The translations under genes were made by a program, and so were the position numbers. Below are positions 1 through 7,884 of a DNA stretch of 12,027 nucleotides, piece after piece. The notes under the pieces are model-generated. The model saw only the letters and a program-made list of their open reading frames with translations. It did not search any database and was not told the origin of the DNA. Each line of letters opens with the position of its first letter. The first letter of the stretch is position 1. The stretch is from JBPBPI01 sp050954885 (GTDB taxonomy: Bacteria > Pseudomonadota > Alphaproteobacteria > Caedimonadales > Caedimonadaceae), in the NCBI GenBank assembly GCA_050954885.1, contig JBPBPI010000118.1, forward strand, positions 1-12,027, read 5' to 3'.

Positions 1-243
1 CGAGAGGCCTATGAGGGGCGTCTGAAGATGTGGCGCATTGAGGCCAATACAATCAAGAAGTACGAAGCCGATGGATTTGAAAAAGGAATGACGAAAGGCA
101 TTGAAAAAGGCATTGAAAAAGGAAAAGCAGAAACTGCTCATACTATTGCTCTTAATTTTTTGAATCTTGGTATACCTATTGAAAAAGTATCAAAGGCCAC
201 AGGGCTTTCTTTATCAACTCTTAAAGACTTTAAAAAACAATAA
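1..243 (+). CDS. C-terminal part of Rpn-like PD-(D/E)XK nuclease/transposase family protein (5' end outside window)
   Basis: The frame is open from base 1 and ends at a TAA (241-243), so this is the last 80 codons of a gene that begins outside the window; the ATG at 28 is internal. The sequence runs through REAYEGRLKMWR, then a glycine/charged repeat (GFEK-GMTK-GIEK-GIEK), then a helical tail ending in IPIEKVSKATGLSLSTLK. This layout is what I know as the C-terminus of Rpn/'PD-(D/E)XK nuclease family transposase' proteins: a repeat of E-G-x-x-type units followed by a tail resembling a short helix-turn-helix. The nuclease core, and so any catalytic residue, lies outside the window, and activity cannot be judged. 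These genes are usually multicopy and are proposed to promote recombination. The family call rests on the tail alone. The gene converges on the minus-strand chemoreceptor gene with 44 nt between them. Confidence 0.75.
   Translation, partial: REAYEGRLKMWRIEANTIKKYEADGFEKGMTKGIEKGIEKGKAETAHTIALNFLNLGIPIEKVSKATGLSLSTLKDFKKQ
73..120 (+). repeat. 12-nt in-frame tandem repeat, four units
   Basis: Four consecutive 12-nt units (73-84, 85-96, 97-108, 109-120) encode GFEK, GMTK, GIEK and GIEK. The last two units are identical (GGCATTGAAAAA), the first differs from them by two bases, and the second is more diverged. A further degenerate unit (GKAE) follows. Identical neighbouring units suggest recent slippage or unequal exchange. 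Confidence 0.85.
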
Positions 244-287
244 TGTCATTGATTTTATAGAAAATTTTAACACTATTAAATACTAAT

Positions 288-1769
288 CTAGCCAACGTTA
301 ACAATATGTAAAAATTTGTCTGCCTTTTTTTGAAGATCATAAACTTGCTTTAAAACGTCAGATGACAAATTATCAACATGATGAGAAATTTGACCCGTCT
401 CAGATGCTTTATGTTGAACATCAGCAATATTTGCAGCAATTTTTTGTGTGACTTTGGCAGTATGATGAACTTTATGAAAGATTTCACGGGTTGCATTTGA
501 TTGAGTTTCAATTGATGAATTCACTTCCAAAGAAGTATTTTTCATTTGGTTAATCGTATTTTGAATATCTAAAATGCTGTCAACAGCACCTTGACTTGCG
601 CCAATCATCTCAAAAACTTGCTTTGATATTTCTTCTGTGGCTTGTCTTGTTTGAAGGGACAGATTTTTAATCTCACTGGCAACCACGGCAAACCCTCGCC
701 CGCTTTCTCCAGCTTTTTCTGATTCAATTGTGGCATTTAAGGCTAATAAATTAATTTGTCTTGCAATTTTGTTAATAAAATCAACAATTTTTTCAATATC
801 AACTGATTTTTTATTTAAAGATTCAATGGAGCAAGAAGCATAAATAGATTTGTCTATAGCATTTAATACAGTATTAGAAACATTTTTCATTTGCTGGGTT
901 ATTTTTTGTATAGCTTTATTTAATTCTTCAGTTGAATTGGATACGATGACAGCATTTTGTGCTGTTTCAAGACTAGCACTTGCGACAATATCTGCTTTTT
1001 CCTGGGTACTTAATGCATTTGTTCGCATGCTTTGGGCAAAAATCTGTAATTGCTCAGCAGATCCTGTAACCTCTTGCAAAGCAGTTTTGATATTTTCTTG
1101 AAATTGACTTGTCATTTCATACAAAGTTTCTTGACGTTTTTTTTCTGAATTTTCTGCAAACTCTTTACGTTCTTGTGTTGCTTGCTTTAATTGTACTAAA
1201 GCTTTTACAGCTTCGGTGCTTGCTTTGTCTGACCTTTGAAAAAGGGCGCGAATCATAAAAGATAAACGAATTAAAACACCAGATTCGATGATTAATATAA
1301 GAGCATGCAATAATACGCGTTCAAAACCACTTTGTTCTGGAAATACAATTTGAGGTAACATGAAATCTAAAATAAAATGATGCAAAGCAACAGCCAAGGT
1401 TGCCCAAACAATAGCGCGCCAATCGAGAAGAATGGTCAACATTCCCATGGCTGCAAAGAAATACATATGAATATCAATAATCATTAAACTATTTTTAAAG
1501 GCAGCCAAAAGCAGCATGATCTGTCCCATAAAGACAAGGGCTATAATATTATTTTTTAAAGATTGATTTTGTGTATAGATATTTATAGATGTCATAAATA
1601 AATTAAGAGCTATACTGATCAAAACTAAAAGAAAAATAGGTTGGTCACGATAAAAGGCAACGGCAAATATCAAAATTGTATGAAAACAAATGTAAAGACA
1701 TAAATATCTAGAAAAAAATTCAATAGTCTCGTCGAGGGTGCGATAAGACTTATCTAATATCGTTGACAT
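288..1769 (-). CDS. Methyl-accepting chemotaxis protein-like receptor, six membrane spans, no HAMP
   Basis: This 493-residue protein is a membrane receptor that would signal through a CheA/CheW-type kinase complex. Six hydrophobic segments lie at about 22-40, 44-63, 74-91, 98-115, 118-135 and 152-174, with little room for a periplasmic sensor, so sensing is probably within the membrane or cytoplasmic. No HAMP domain is seen. A coiled-coil cytoplasmic region follows from about 180. The MCP signalling tip is clear at about 336-372: ARQINLLALNATIE, then AGESGRGFAVVASEI. The usual EAAR is replaced by ESEK just before AGE. The HHFILDFMLPQIVFPE stretch (130-145) resembles a membrane domain I associate with alphaproteobacterial MCPs. 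The ATG is preceded by AAGGA (1778-1782) with 8-nt spacing. The start overlaps the end of the upstream small membrane-protein gene by 16 nt, which points to translational coupling. No che or flagellar genes are in the window, so the output could be chemotaxis or another response. Confidence 0.9.
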   Translation of the reverse strand: MSTILDKSYRTLDETIEFFSRYLCLYICFHTILIFAVAFYRDQPIFLLVLISIALNLFMTSINIYTQNQSLKNNIIALVFMGQIMLLLAAFKNSLMIIDIHMYFFAAMGMLTILLDWRAIVWATLAVALHHFILDFMLPQIVFPEQSGFERVLLHALILIIESGVLIRLSFMIRALFQRSDKASTEAVKALVQLKQATQERKEFAENSEKKRQETLYEMTSQFQENIKTALQEVTGSAEQLQIFAQSMRTNALSTQEKADIVASASLETAQNAVIVSNSTEELNKAIQKITQQMKNVSNTVLNAIDKSIYASCSIESLNKKSVDIEKIVDFINKIARQINLLALNATIESEKAGESGRGFAVVASEIKNLSLQTRQATEEISKQVFEMIGASQGAVDSILDIQNTINQMKNTSLEVNSSIETQSNATREIFHKVHHTAKVTQKIAANIADVQHKASETGQISHHVDNLSSDVLKQVYDLQKKADKFLHIVNVG

Positions 1770-2044
1770 AAAGGTATTCCTTCAGGATCAATAAGAATTG
1801 CACCCTGTTTTTCCAAAGCATTTTTTTGGTGAGTGCTTGATATATAAACAGTTGCTGTTCTTTTTTCTTCAGACATACTTGCAATGTAATCAACTTCTGA
1901 TGCAACTTTCATCAGCGGATGTTCATTCGAAAAAGGATAATAAACGATAACCCATGAACCTTGAGGGATCATATATGTTACAATAATTGATGACATAATC
2001 ATCAGAAACAACACGAGGCATGGTAACATTATTTCTATTTTCAT
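1754..2044 (-). CDS. Small single-span membrane protein of unknown function, coupled to the MCP
   Basis: This 96-residue protein has one N-terminal hydrophobic segment (about 5-25), which is either a membrane anchor or an uncleaved signal. It is followed by about 70 residues that should lie outside the cytoplasm. The tail reads GAILIDPEGIPLCQRY and has a cysteine four residues from the end. I do not recognise the family. Its stop lies 16 nt inside the MCP gene, and the MCP ribosome-binding site lies within its coding sequence, so the two are very likely co-translated. That suggests, but does not show, that it is an accessory to the receptor. A purine-rich AAGAAGA stretch precedes the ATG, and a TATAAT box lies about 25 nt upstream on the same strand. 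Confidence 0.7.
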   Translation of the reverse strand: MKIEIMLPCLVLFLMIMSSIIVTYMIPQGSWVIVYYPFSNEHPLMKVASEVDYIASMSEEKRTATVYISSTHQKNALEKQGAILIDPEGIPLCQRY

Positions 2045-2066
2045 GAGTCTTCTTTAATTTTCTTTG

Positions 2067-2096
2067 ATTATAGATTGATGTTTATTAAAATTTACT
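2067..2096 (-). promoter_or_regulatory. Possible promoter for the small membrane protein/MCP pair
   Basis: A perfect TATAAT on the minus strand (2072 to 2067) sits in the 119-nt gap after the amidase gene. The -35 region at the right distance is poor (AGTAAA, 2096-2091). It would let this pair be expressed separately from dnaE. This is by eye only, in very AT-rich DNA. Confidence 0.35.
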
Positions 2097-2163
2097 GAAT
2101 TTTGAAAAATGATTTATTTAAGTTTTAGAAGAAAAATTTTGTTTGATTTGGTACAAAAATGGC

Positions 2164-2900
2164 TTAATTTTGATTATTCAAAATCATCAGACGTTGCTTC
2201 AATTCAAGGGTTGGCATACCGTCCAAACATTGGGGCCAAAAGTGCATTTGAAACGCACGAATGACAGTTTCTGTTTCAGCATTTAAGTCACCTGTTGTTT
2301 TTAAGCAATAGCCATAAGAAATTAGATGTTGTTGTATTTCTAAAACTAAATCTTGATCGCTTGATTTCTCATCTTTTGCAACTTCTGAAATTGTTTGTTC
2401 AAAATTGGGATAAAATCCAATCCCTTCACGGGCCAGTCTTTGCCAATCAAATAAAGGACCTGGATCGACTTTGCGCAAGGGCGCGATATCGGAATGCCCT
2501 AAAATCTGATGGGGTGGAATTGAATGACGGCTTAAAATTTGATGGCTTAAGATAATCAAACTTTCCATCTGTTGATCAGAAAAATTTTTATAATAGGGGC
2601 CATATTCAGGATGAACCAATTCAATACCGATGGATCTGCTGTTGATATCTTCTAAATCATGCCACCGACTAACGCCAGCATGCCAGGCTCGAAATTTTCA
2701 TCCACCAAAATATAGACATCACCCTCTTGATCGATTAAATAATGCGCACTGACAGGATGACTTGACTCTTTGTTGGTAAGGGCACGTAAAGAACTTATAA
2801 AGTCACATCCTGTGTAATGAATAATTAAAAACTCGATATTTGTCCCTGCCGCACGTTCATTATAATTGGGTGATTTAAAACGCGTAATATATTGAGACAT
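2164..2900 (-). pseudogene. N-acetylmuramoyl-L-alanine amidase (AmiD/AmpD-like) split by a one-base frameshift
   Basis: Two adjacent minus-strand reading frames form one amidase. The first (ATG at 2900) covers the Amidase_2 N-terminus, including LIIHYTG and VSAHYLIDQEGDVYILVDE, then runs into a TAG at 2652-2654. The other frame continues exactly where homology breaks: FRAWHAGVSRWHDLEDINS, RSIGIELVHPEYGPYY, ILGHSDIAPLRKVDPG. Adding one base at the AAAATTT run (2692-2698 on the + strand) restores a 245-residue protein. In that numbering the expected zinc ligands are H28, H136 and D146, with a catalytic-type glutamate at E94. A C-terminal PG_binding_1-like domain lies at about 182-240 and includes YGYCLKTTGDLNAETE and AFQMHF. 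Such enzymes cut the amide bond between MurNAc and L-Ala in peptidoglycan or its fragments. No signal peptide is visible. All motifs are intact apart from the shift, so this is a recent mutation, a sequencing error in a homopolymer, or slippage. The gene starts 53 nt after the dnaE stop. Confidence 0.85.
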
Positions 2901-2953
2901 TTAATTTTTCAGTCCTCTATTTGTTATTTACTCCACTGTTTAAGAAATTTTTT

Positions 2954-5900
2954 TTAAATATCTCTTAAAAACTCAACACCGTGAATTGATTCAATTGAGT
3001 CGCGCATATCGGGTGTCATGGTCAGTTTCTCTTTTAATTTTAACACAACACGATGATCCTGGGCTTTAAGCACAAGTTTGATGATGCCATTTCCTTTGGA
3101 AGAATATGCTTTGCTGAGCATTTTTTTCAAGGGCTCGAGAGCAGAGGCCTGGGTCAAATGAATTTCATGACAGGTCAATTGACGATAGAGACGACCGTCA
3201 AGATCTTCTAAAGTATTAACCGTCATACGCACTTGATCTCCCTCAAGGCGACCTGATACTTTAAGATGCATCATAGCACCTGCTTCAAGTTTATCGCGAA
3301 AGGGTCCATAGAGTTCAGGAAAAACAGCCACTTCAAAACTGCCAGTGGCATCAGAAAAAGTAACGAACGCAAAACGCGCGCCTTTTTTGTTCATTCTCTC
3401 TTTTTTGCTGGTGACGACCCCCGCCATATCAATATTAAAACTTGTACTACTGCCTAATATGATTTCAAGTTCAGAAGCTGTGGTCAGTTTAAGTTTATCA
3501 AGTCCTACGCCATAGGCATCTAGGGGATGACCAGACAGATAAAATCCCATGGCGTCTAGTTCTTTTTGTAAACATTCCAACCGTGTCCAAGGACTTGCTT
3601 CAGGTATTTTAAAAGTGGATTGACTTAAATCATCACCAAAGAGGCTGCTTTGTAAACTTTTACGCTGATTTACCACTTCACCAACATGTTTTAAAATCAT
3701 ATCCACCGATTGAAAAAGTTCTTGGCGATTGGCATGAATGAGATCAAAAGCACCGGCACTAATTAAATTTTCCAGCATTCGCTTGTTTACGACTTTGGTG
3801 TCCAAACGTCGGGCAAAATCAATTAAATTTTTAAAGGGGCCACCTTTGGCACGTTCTTCAACCAAATCTTTCATCGAAACATCACCAACACTTTTAACCG
3901 CTGATAAAGCGTATCTAATACAGGCTTGTCCTTCAGGTGAAAATTCAACCGCAAAGTCTGGAAAAGATTTATTAATATTAGGCGGCAAGAGAGGAATTTT
4001 AAGACGCCGCAGTTCTTCACAATATAGACTTAATTTTTCTGTATTATTCATATCATACGACATGCTGGCGGCCATAAATTCAACCGGGTAATTAGCTTTT
4101 AAGTAGGCTGTTTGATATGTGATAAGGGCATAGGGACCTGAGTGACATTTGTTAAACCCATAACCCGCAAACTTGGCCATTTGATCAAAAATTTGAGAAG
4201 ATAATTCTTTTTTAATGCCATTTTTTTTAGCACCTGCCACAAAAATTTCTCTCTGGGCGTCCATTTCACTTTTAATTTTTTTACCCATGGCGCGTCTAAG
4301 AAGATCCGCAGCCCCTAAAGTATAACCTCCCATGACCTGAGCAATTTTCATCACTTGCTCTTGATAGACCATAACCCCATAGGTTTCTTGCAAGATTTCT
4401 TCAATCAACTCATGGCCATAATTCACCGCTTCATGGCCATGTTTGCACGCCAAATACCGGGGAATATCGTCCATGGGTCCAGGGCGATACAAAGCCACAA
4501 GCGCAATTAATTCTTCAAAACGGTTGGGTTGCATCCGCTTCAAAACATCGCGCATACCAGCACCTTCAACTTGGAAAATTCCCAAGGTTTCCAACCGGCA
4601 CAGTGCTTCAAAAGTTTTGGCATCATCCAAAGGAATTTGAGAAATATCCACATCGATGTCACGTCGTTTGACCAAATTGACGGTCTTTTGAATAATCGTT
4701 AGCGTCTTCAAACCTAAAAAATCGAACTTTACGAGGCCTGCGGTTTCAACATCTTTCATGTTAAATTGCGTGGCTGGAATTTGGCTTTTGCCATCAAAGT
4801 AAAGGGGAACAAGCTCAACCAGAGGGCGATCACCAATGACAATACCAGCGGCGTGGGTTGACACGTGTCGGTAAAGCCCCTCAAGCTTCATGGCAATATC
4901 TATAAGATTTTGCACTGCCGTTTCATCTTTGGCCATACGTTGTAATTGAGGATCTTGGGCATAAGCTTGACTTAGGGTCATGGGATTGGCAGGACTGTTG
5001 GGGATCATCTTAGAAATACGATCGACTTGCGAATAAGGCATCCCTAGAACACGGCCCACATCCCGCAACACAGCACGCGCTTGTAATTTTCCAAAGGTAC
5101 TGATCTGTGCCACACGATCGGCGCCATACTGCTGCTTGACATAGCCAATCACTTCATCTCGGCGATCTTGGCAAAAGTCAACGTCAAAGTCAGGCATAGA
5201 CACGCGTTCAGGGTTTAAAAATCGTTCAAACAACAATCCAAATCGAATGGGGTCAATGTCGGTAATTGTCAAAACCCAGGCTACCAATGACCCTGCTCCA
5301 GATCCGCGACCTGGCCCCACCGGAATGCCATTTTGTTTAGACCATTTGATAAAATCAGCCACGATTAGGTAATATCCCGCATAGCCCATGCGATTAATGA
5401 TCTGAATTTCTTCTTCGAGTCGCGCACTGTATTCTTGTTGGACTACTTCTCGTTCATTTGCCGGCATTTGATCGTTTAGAACATATTGCATACGGGCCTC
5501 AAGGCCTTCACGCGCTTGATGAGCCATTTCTTCGTCTTCAGGGCGTTCTGCTTTAAAGGGCGGCAACAAAGGTTTGCAAGGCTCCACCATAAAGCCACAA
5601 CGTTTTGAAATGATGACCGTGTTTTCAATGGCTTCTGGCAAATCTTTGAACAGTCTGATCATCTGGCGCGGCGAACGCAATCGATGATAAGGCGTCACTT
5701 TCCGGCGATCTTGTACACTGACATAAGTGTTGGCCGCCACGCACAATAAAGCGTCATGGGCTTGGTACATAGAAGAATCTAAGAAAAAGGCTTCGTTGGT
5801 GGCCACCAGTGGGATATCAAGATCATAAGCCAATTGAATCAGCTGGTCTTCAAAAGCCCGATCCGCTGGAAATTCATCTTCGATTGTCTCAAAAAAACGT

Positions 5901-6442
5901 GATATTTCTAGGTAATATCGATCGCCAAAGACATCTTTTAGAGTTTGAAAATAATGGGTGGCCGCATCAATTTTTTTTTGAAGAAGAAGCTGCACCCCCC
6001 CTGATTCCATCCCACCTGACAGTGCAATTAAACCTTCGTTATGATGCAACAGTGATTCAAAATTAACATGAGGATGATGAGATTCGTCGATGTAGGCGTG
6101 GCTGACCAGCCGAACAAGGTTTTTATAACCCGTTTCATTTTGCGCCAACAGCACAATGCGATCACACCGCAATTTGGCACCTGGTAACAACAGTTCTTGT
6201 CGGCGGATATCATCTTTGGGCATCCCCAGGCGCAATTGACACCCAATGATGGGTTGTATGCCGTCCTTCATGGCTAATTTGGAAAATTCAAGGGCACCAA
6301 AGAGATTGTCTGTATCGGTCAACGCGATGGCTGGCATCTGATCTTTTAGACACCGAGCCATTAGATCTGGAAATTTAATGGCCCCTTCTGCCAAAGAATA
6401 AGCGGAATGAACGCGCAAATGAACAAAAGGAGCATATGTCAC
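2954..6442 (-). CDS. dnaE: DNA polymerase III subunit alpha (DnaE)
   Basis: At 1162 residues this matches the usual length of the replicative polymerase catalytic subunit. The PHP domain opens with FVHLRVHSAYSLAEG (6-20) and runs to about 270. The polymerase core contains GPGRGSGAGSLVAW and the catalytic PDFDVDF motif (417-423; D420 and D422 correspond to E. coli D401 and D403). The third aspartate, D574, is in LVKFDFLGLKTLTII; its 154-residue distance from D420 matches the E. coli spacing. A helix-hairpin-helix region lies at about 817-905. QSSLF (931-935) fits the internal beta-clamp-binding motif, and an OB-fold domain starts near 1003. The start is GTG: GAGG (6450-6453) sits 7 nt upstream, and the N-terminus aligns with that of E. 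coli DnaE; the nearby upstream ATG is out of frame. All key residues are present, so the enzyme should be functional. The amidase gene follows after 53 nt. Confidence 0.98.
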   Translation of the reverse strand: MTYAPFVHLRVHSAYSLAEGAIKFPDLMARCLKDQMPAIALTDTDNLFGALEFSKLAMKDGIQPIIGCQLRLGMPKDDIRRQELLLPGAKLRCDRIVLLAQNETGYKNLVRLVSHAYIDESHHPHVNFESLLHHNEGLIALSGGMESGGVQLLLQKKIDAATHYFQTLKDVFGDRYYLEISRFFETIEDEFPADRAFEDQLIQLAYDLDIPLVATNEAFFLDSSMYQAHDALLCVAANTYVSVQDRRKVTPYHRLRSPRQMIRLFKDLPEAIENTVIISKRCGFMVEPCKPLLPPFKAERPEDEEMAHQAREGLEARMQYVLNDQMPANEREVVQQEYSARLEEEIQIINRMGYAGYYLIVADFIKWSKQNGIPVGPGRGSGAGSLVAWVLTITDIDPIRFGLLFERFLNPERVSMPDFDVDFCQDRRDEVIGYVKQQYGADRVAQISTFGKLQARAVLRDVGRVLGMPYSQVDRISKMIPNSPANPMTLSQAYAQDPQLQRMAKDETAVQNLIDIAMKLEGLYRHVSTHAAGIVIGDRPLVELVPLYFDGKSQIPATQFNMKDVETAGLVKFDFLGLKTLTIIQKTVNLVKRRDIDVDISQIPLDDAKTFEALCRLETLGIFQVEGAGMRDVLKRMQPNRFEELIALVALYRPGPMDDIPRYLACKHGHEAVNYGHELIEEILQETYGVMVYQEQVMKIAQVMGGYTLGAADLLRRAMGKKIKSEMDAQREIFVAGAKKNGIKKELSSQIFDQMAKFAGYGFNKCHSGPYALITYQTAYLKANYPVEFMAASMSYDMNNTEKLSLYCEELRRLKIPLLPPNINKSFPDFAVEFSPEGQACIRYALSAVKSVGDVSMKDLVEERAKGGPFKNLIDFARRLDTKVVNKRMLENLISAGAFDLIHANRQELFQSVDMILKHVGEVVNQRKSLQSSLFGDDLSQSTFKIPEASPWTRLECLQKELDAMGFYLSGHPLDAYGVGLDKLKLTTASELEIILGSSTSFNIDMAGVVTSKKERMNKKGARFAFVTFSDATGSFEVAVFPELYGPFRDKLEAGAMMHLKVSGRLEGDQVRMTVNTLEDLDGRLYRQLTCHEIHLTQASALEPLKKMLSKAYSSKGNGIIKLVLKAQDHRVVLKLKEKLTMTPDMRDSIESIHGVEFLRDI

Positions 6443-6624
6443 GCGGGGACCTCGAGCGAAAATAACATGTCGGAACTTCCCTTTTTTACCTCTTTTAACC
6501 TAGGACTTCAAGAGCCATCCACCATCTTTAAAATGTGACATGAATTATGTTTTATAAGGCAATAATTTAGTAATTTTCTTGCCCTTTTTACCATCCAAGC
6601 GTAAATAATTTTATAAATTTTTGT

Positions 6625-6654
6625 TTTACAATACATGTTTATTTTGCATATATT
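6625..6654 (+). promoter_or_regulatory. Probable sigma70-type promoter of the exported unknown gene
   Basis: TTTACA (6625-6630) is followed after 17-18 nt by ATATAT/TATATT (6648-6654). The start codon lies about 40 nt downstream, with AAGGA (6676-6680) between. This lies in the 250-nt divergent region shared with dnaE; I could not pick a convincing promoter for dnaE itself on the other strand. Confidence 0.5.
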
Positions 6655-6692
6655 ATCTATGAAAAATAATTTTTTAAGGAAAGAATAATTTG

Positions 6693-7622
6693 ATGATTTT
6701 TAAAACGTTGATATCAACATTTATATTTTGTGGGTTTTTTACCATAGCTTCGGCGTCACAAAATTCTCACTTAAAAGAAGATATTTTTGACGTCAACAAA
6801 GCCAAACAGTTTTTTCTAACTTTTGTAAATACAACAAAAACTGAAAAAGATATGACGGATGCAGAGAAAAACTTTGCAAAACACTATGATATTGACGTGT
6901 CCCGTACCATTCAATTTGTTGCCTTTGCTGATGAAGCTAGATACCTTGATACAAATGTACTTTATGGAAAACGCGTCGTTATGGGACCTTTATATTTCCC
7001 TGAGGGTGTTTCAAAAAATCAATTAATTGGGGATTTATCATCATCTATTTTTGATCACGATGCTACTTATGTTTATCAAAATTATTGCTCTGTGGCTTTT
7101 GAAATAAATTACGAAGTTAAAATTCCTATACCACCAAGATCACAAGAAGCTTACAATGCTCCTGAAGAAGTATATGCCCCTGCTCCCGCCATAAAACGCA
7201 GAACAATTAATGTCGGAAGTAGCTTCAGTATAGCTTTGGTAGATAATGTGACGACCACATCCAAAGGTCATCAATTTACCATTAGTGATAAGTCCTATTC
7301 TGCCGAAGAATTTGAACAGAAAACCGGCATTAAATCATTTAGTTTTGATATTGATACACCAAATATTGTTGTTCGTCCAATTGGCGAAGGCTGCAAAATT
7401 CCTGAACTTAATATGGGATCAATTAAAAAGGGTACACCAATATACCGACTGACGACAAATAGCGGAACTTTTACAATTTTTGATAATAATTCTTTGAATG
7501 TTAAAAACTATATCAGTCGAAAACGTGATATATCTGAGAAAAATTGCACAAACATTCAAGAATTTGAAAAGCATTTAATGAATTGTGGTATTAAAATTAC
7601 AAAGATACAAAAATTAGATTAA
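6693..7622 (+). CDS. Exported protein of unknown function with proline-rich linker
   Basis: This is a 309-residue protein I do not recognise. It has a clear signal peptide: a hydrophobic stretch over about the first 20 residues, with a likely cut after the SAS in IASASQNS. The mature part has an N-terminal half (to about 140), a proline-rich linker at about 145-168 (PIPPRS and YAPAPA), and a C-terminal beta-looking half. Counting the upstream TTG codon as residue 1, the four mature cysteines are at 133, 235, 286 and 299, consistent with two disulfides in the periplasm or outside the cell. I prefer the ATG at 6693; the TTG just before it (6690) is in frame and would add one residue. AAGGAAAG starts at 6676. 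The gene stands alone, with its own promoter and a strong terminator. The only lipobox-like cysteine (IFCG) lies inside the hydrophobic core, so lipoprotein processing is unlikely. Confidence 0.8.
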   Translation: MIFKTLISTFIFCGFFTIASASQNSHLKEDIFDVNKAKQFFLTFVNTTKTEKDMTDAEKNFAKHYDIDVSRTIQFVAFADEARYLDTNVLYGKRVVMGPLYFPEGVSKNQLIGDLSSSIFDHDATYVYQNYCSVAFEINYEVKIPIPPRSQEAYNAPEEVYAPAPAIKRRTINVGSSFSIALVDNVTTTSKGHQFTISDKSYSAEEFEQKTGIKSFSFDIDTPNIVVRPIGEGCKIPELNMGSIKKGTPIYRLTTNSGTFTIFDNNSLNVKNYISRKRDISEKNCTNIQEFEKHLMNCGIKITKIQKLD

Positions 7623-7651
7623 GATTTTGATAAATAATTAAATCAATTATA

Positions 7652-7691
7652 AAAAAATGCTTATTGTAAGTCATTATAATGAGCATTTTTT
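7652..7691 (+). terminator. Intrinsic terminator after the exported unknown gene
   Basis: A 14-bp stem pairs AAAAAATGCTTATT (7652-7665) with AATGAGCATTTTTT (7678-7691), with one G-U pair, around a 12-nt loop. The T-run forms the 3' arm. The preceding stop codon is 29 nt upstream. The A-run on the other arm would let it also work on the minus strand. Confidence 0.85.
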
Positions 7692-7785
7692 ATAAATTAT
7701 TAACCTAACAATTGGTATTTATCTTTTAAAGAAAAGTTTTTTCAACAAAATAAAAAAAGTTATCCCTTATTTCAACAATTTATAC

Positions 7786-7825
7786 TTTACACAACAATAT
7801 TTTGTAAATTTATATTGTATGCAAT
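7786..7825 (+). promoter_or_regulatory. Probable promoter with overlapping dyads (candidate OhrR operator)
   Basis: TTTACA (7786-7791) and TTTATA (7809-7814) are 17 nt apart, a good sigma70-type pair about 70 nt upstream of the regulator start. Two inverted repeats overlap it: TTTACA/TGTAAA (7786-7791 and 7803-7808), and the imperfect palindrome ATTGTATGCAAT (7814-7825) at the -10/+1 edge. OhrR repressors typically bind AT-rich dyads containing TTGTA/TACAA-like or TTGCAA-like elements in their own promoters, so autoregulation is a reasonable inference. Confidence 0.5.
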
Positions 7826-7884
7826 TTTACTTCATGATATCTCTCTTCTTGTCATTAAGTTTTTTAGGATGTGGAAATTAAAAA

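Noticed and set aside
244..287. Bidirectional terminator between the Rpn-like gene and the MCP gene
   Set aside because: I found no stem of useful length in the 44-nt convergent gap.
850..1101. Long + strand frames inside the MCP and dnaE genes
   Set aside because: They lie opposite strongly conserved minus-strand coding sequence and have no plausible start signals or recognisable products.
2164..2619. Separate gene encoding only the C-terminal amidase half plus PG-binding domain
   Set aside because: It would need a TTG inside the conserved IGIEL motif, and the codons upstream in the same frame continue the amidase, so it is the downstream part of one frameshifted gene.
6443..6689. dnaE promoter in the divergent region
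   Set aside because: TATAAA- and CATAAT-like boxes occur on the minus strand, but none has a credible -35 at 16-18 nt.
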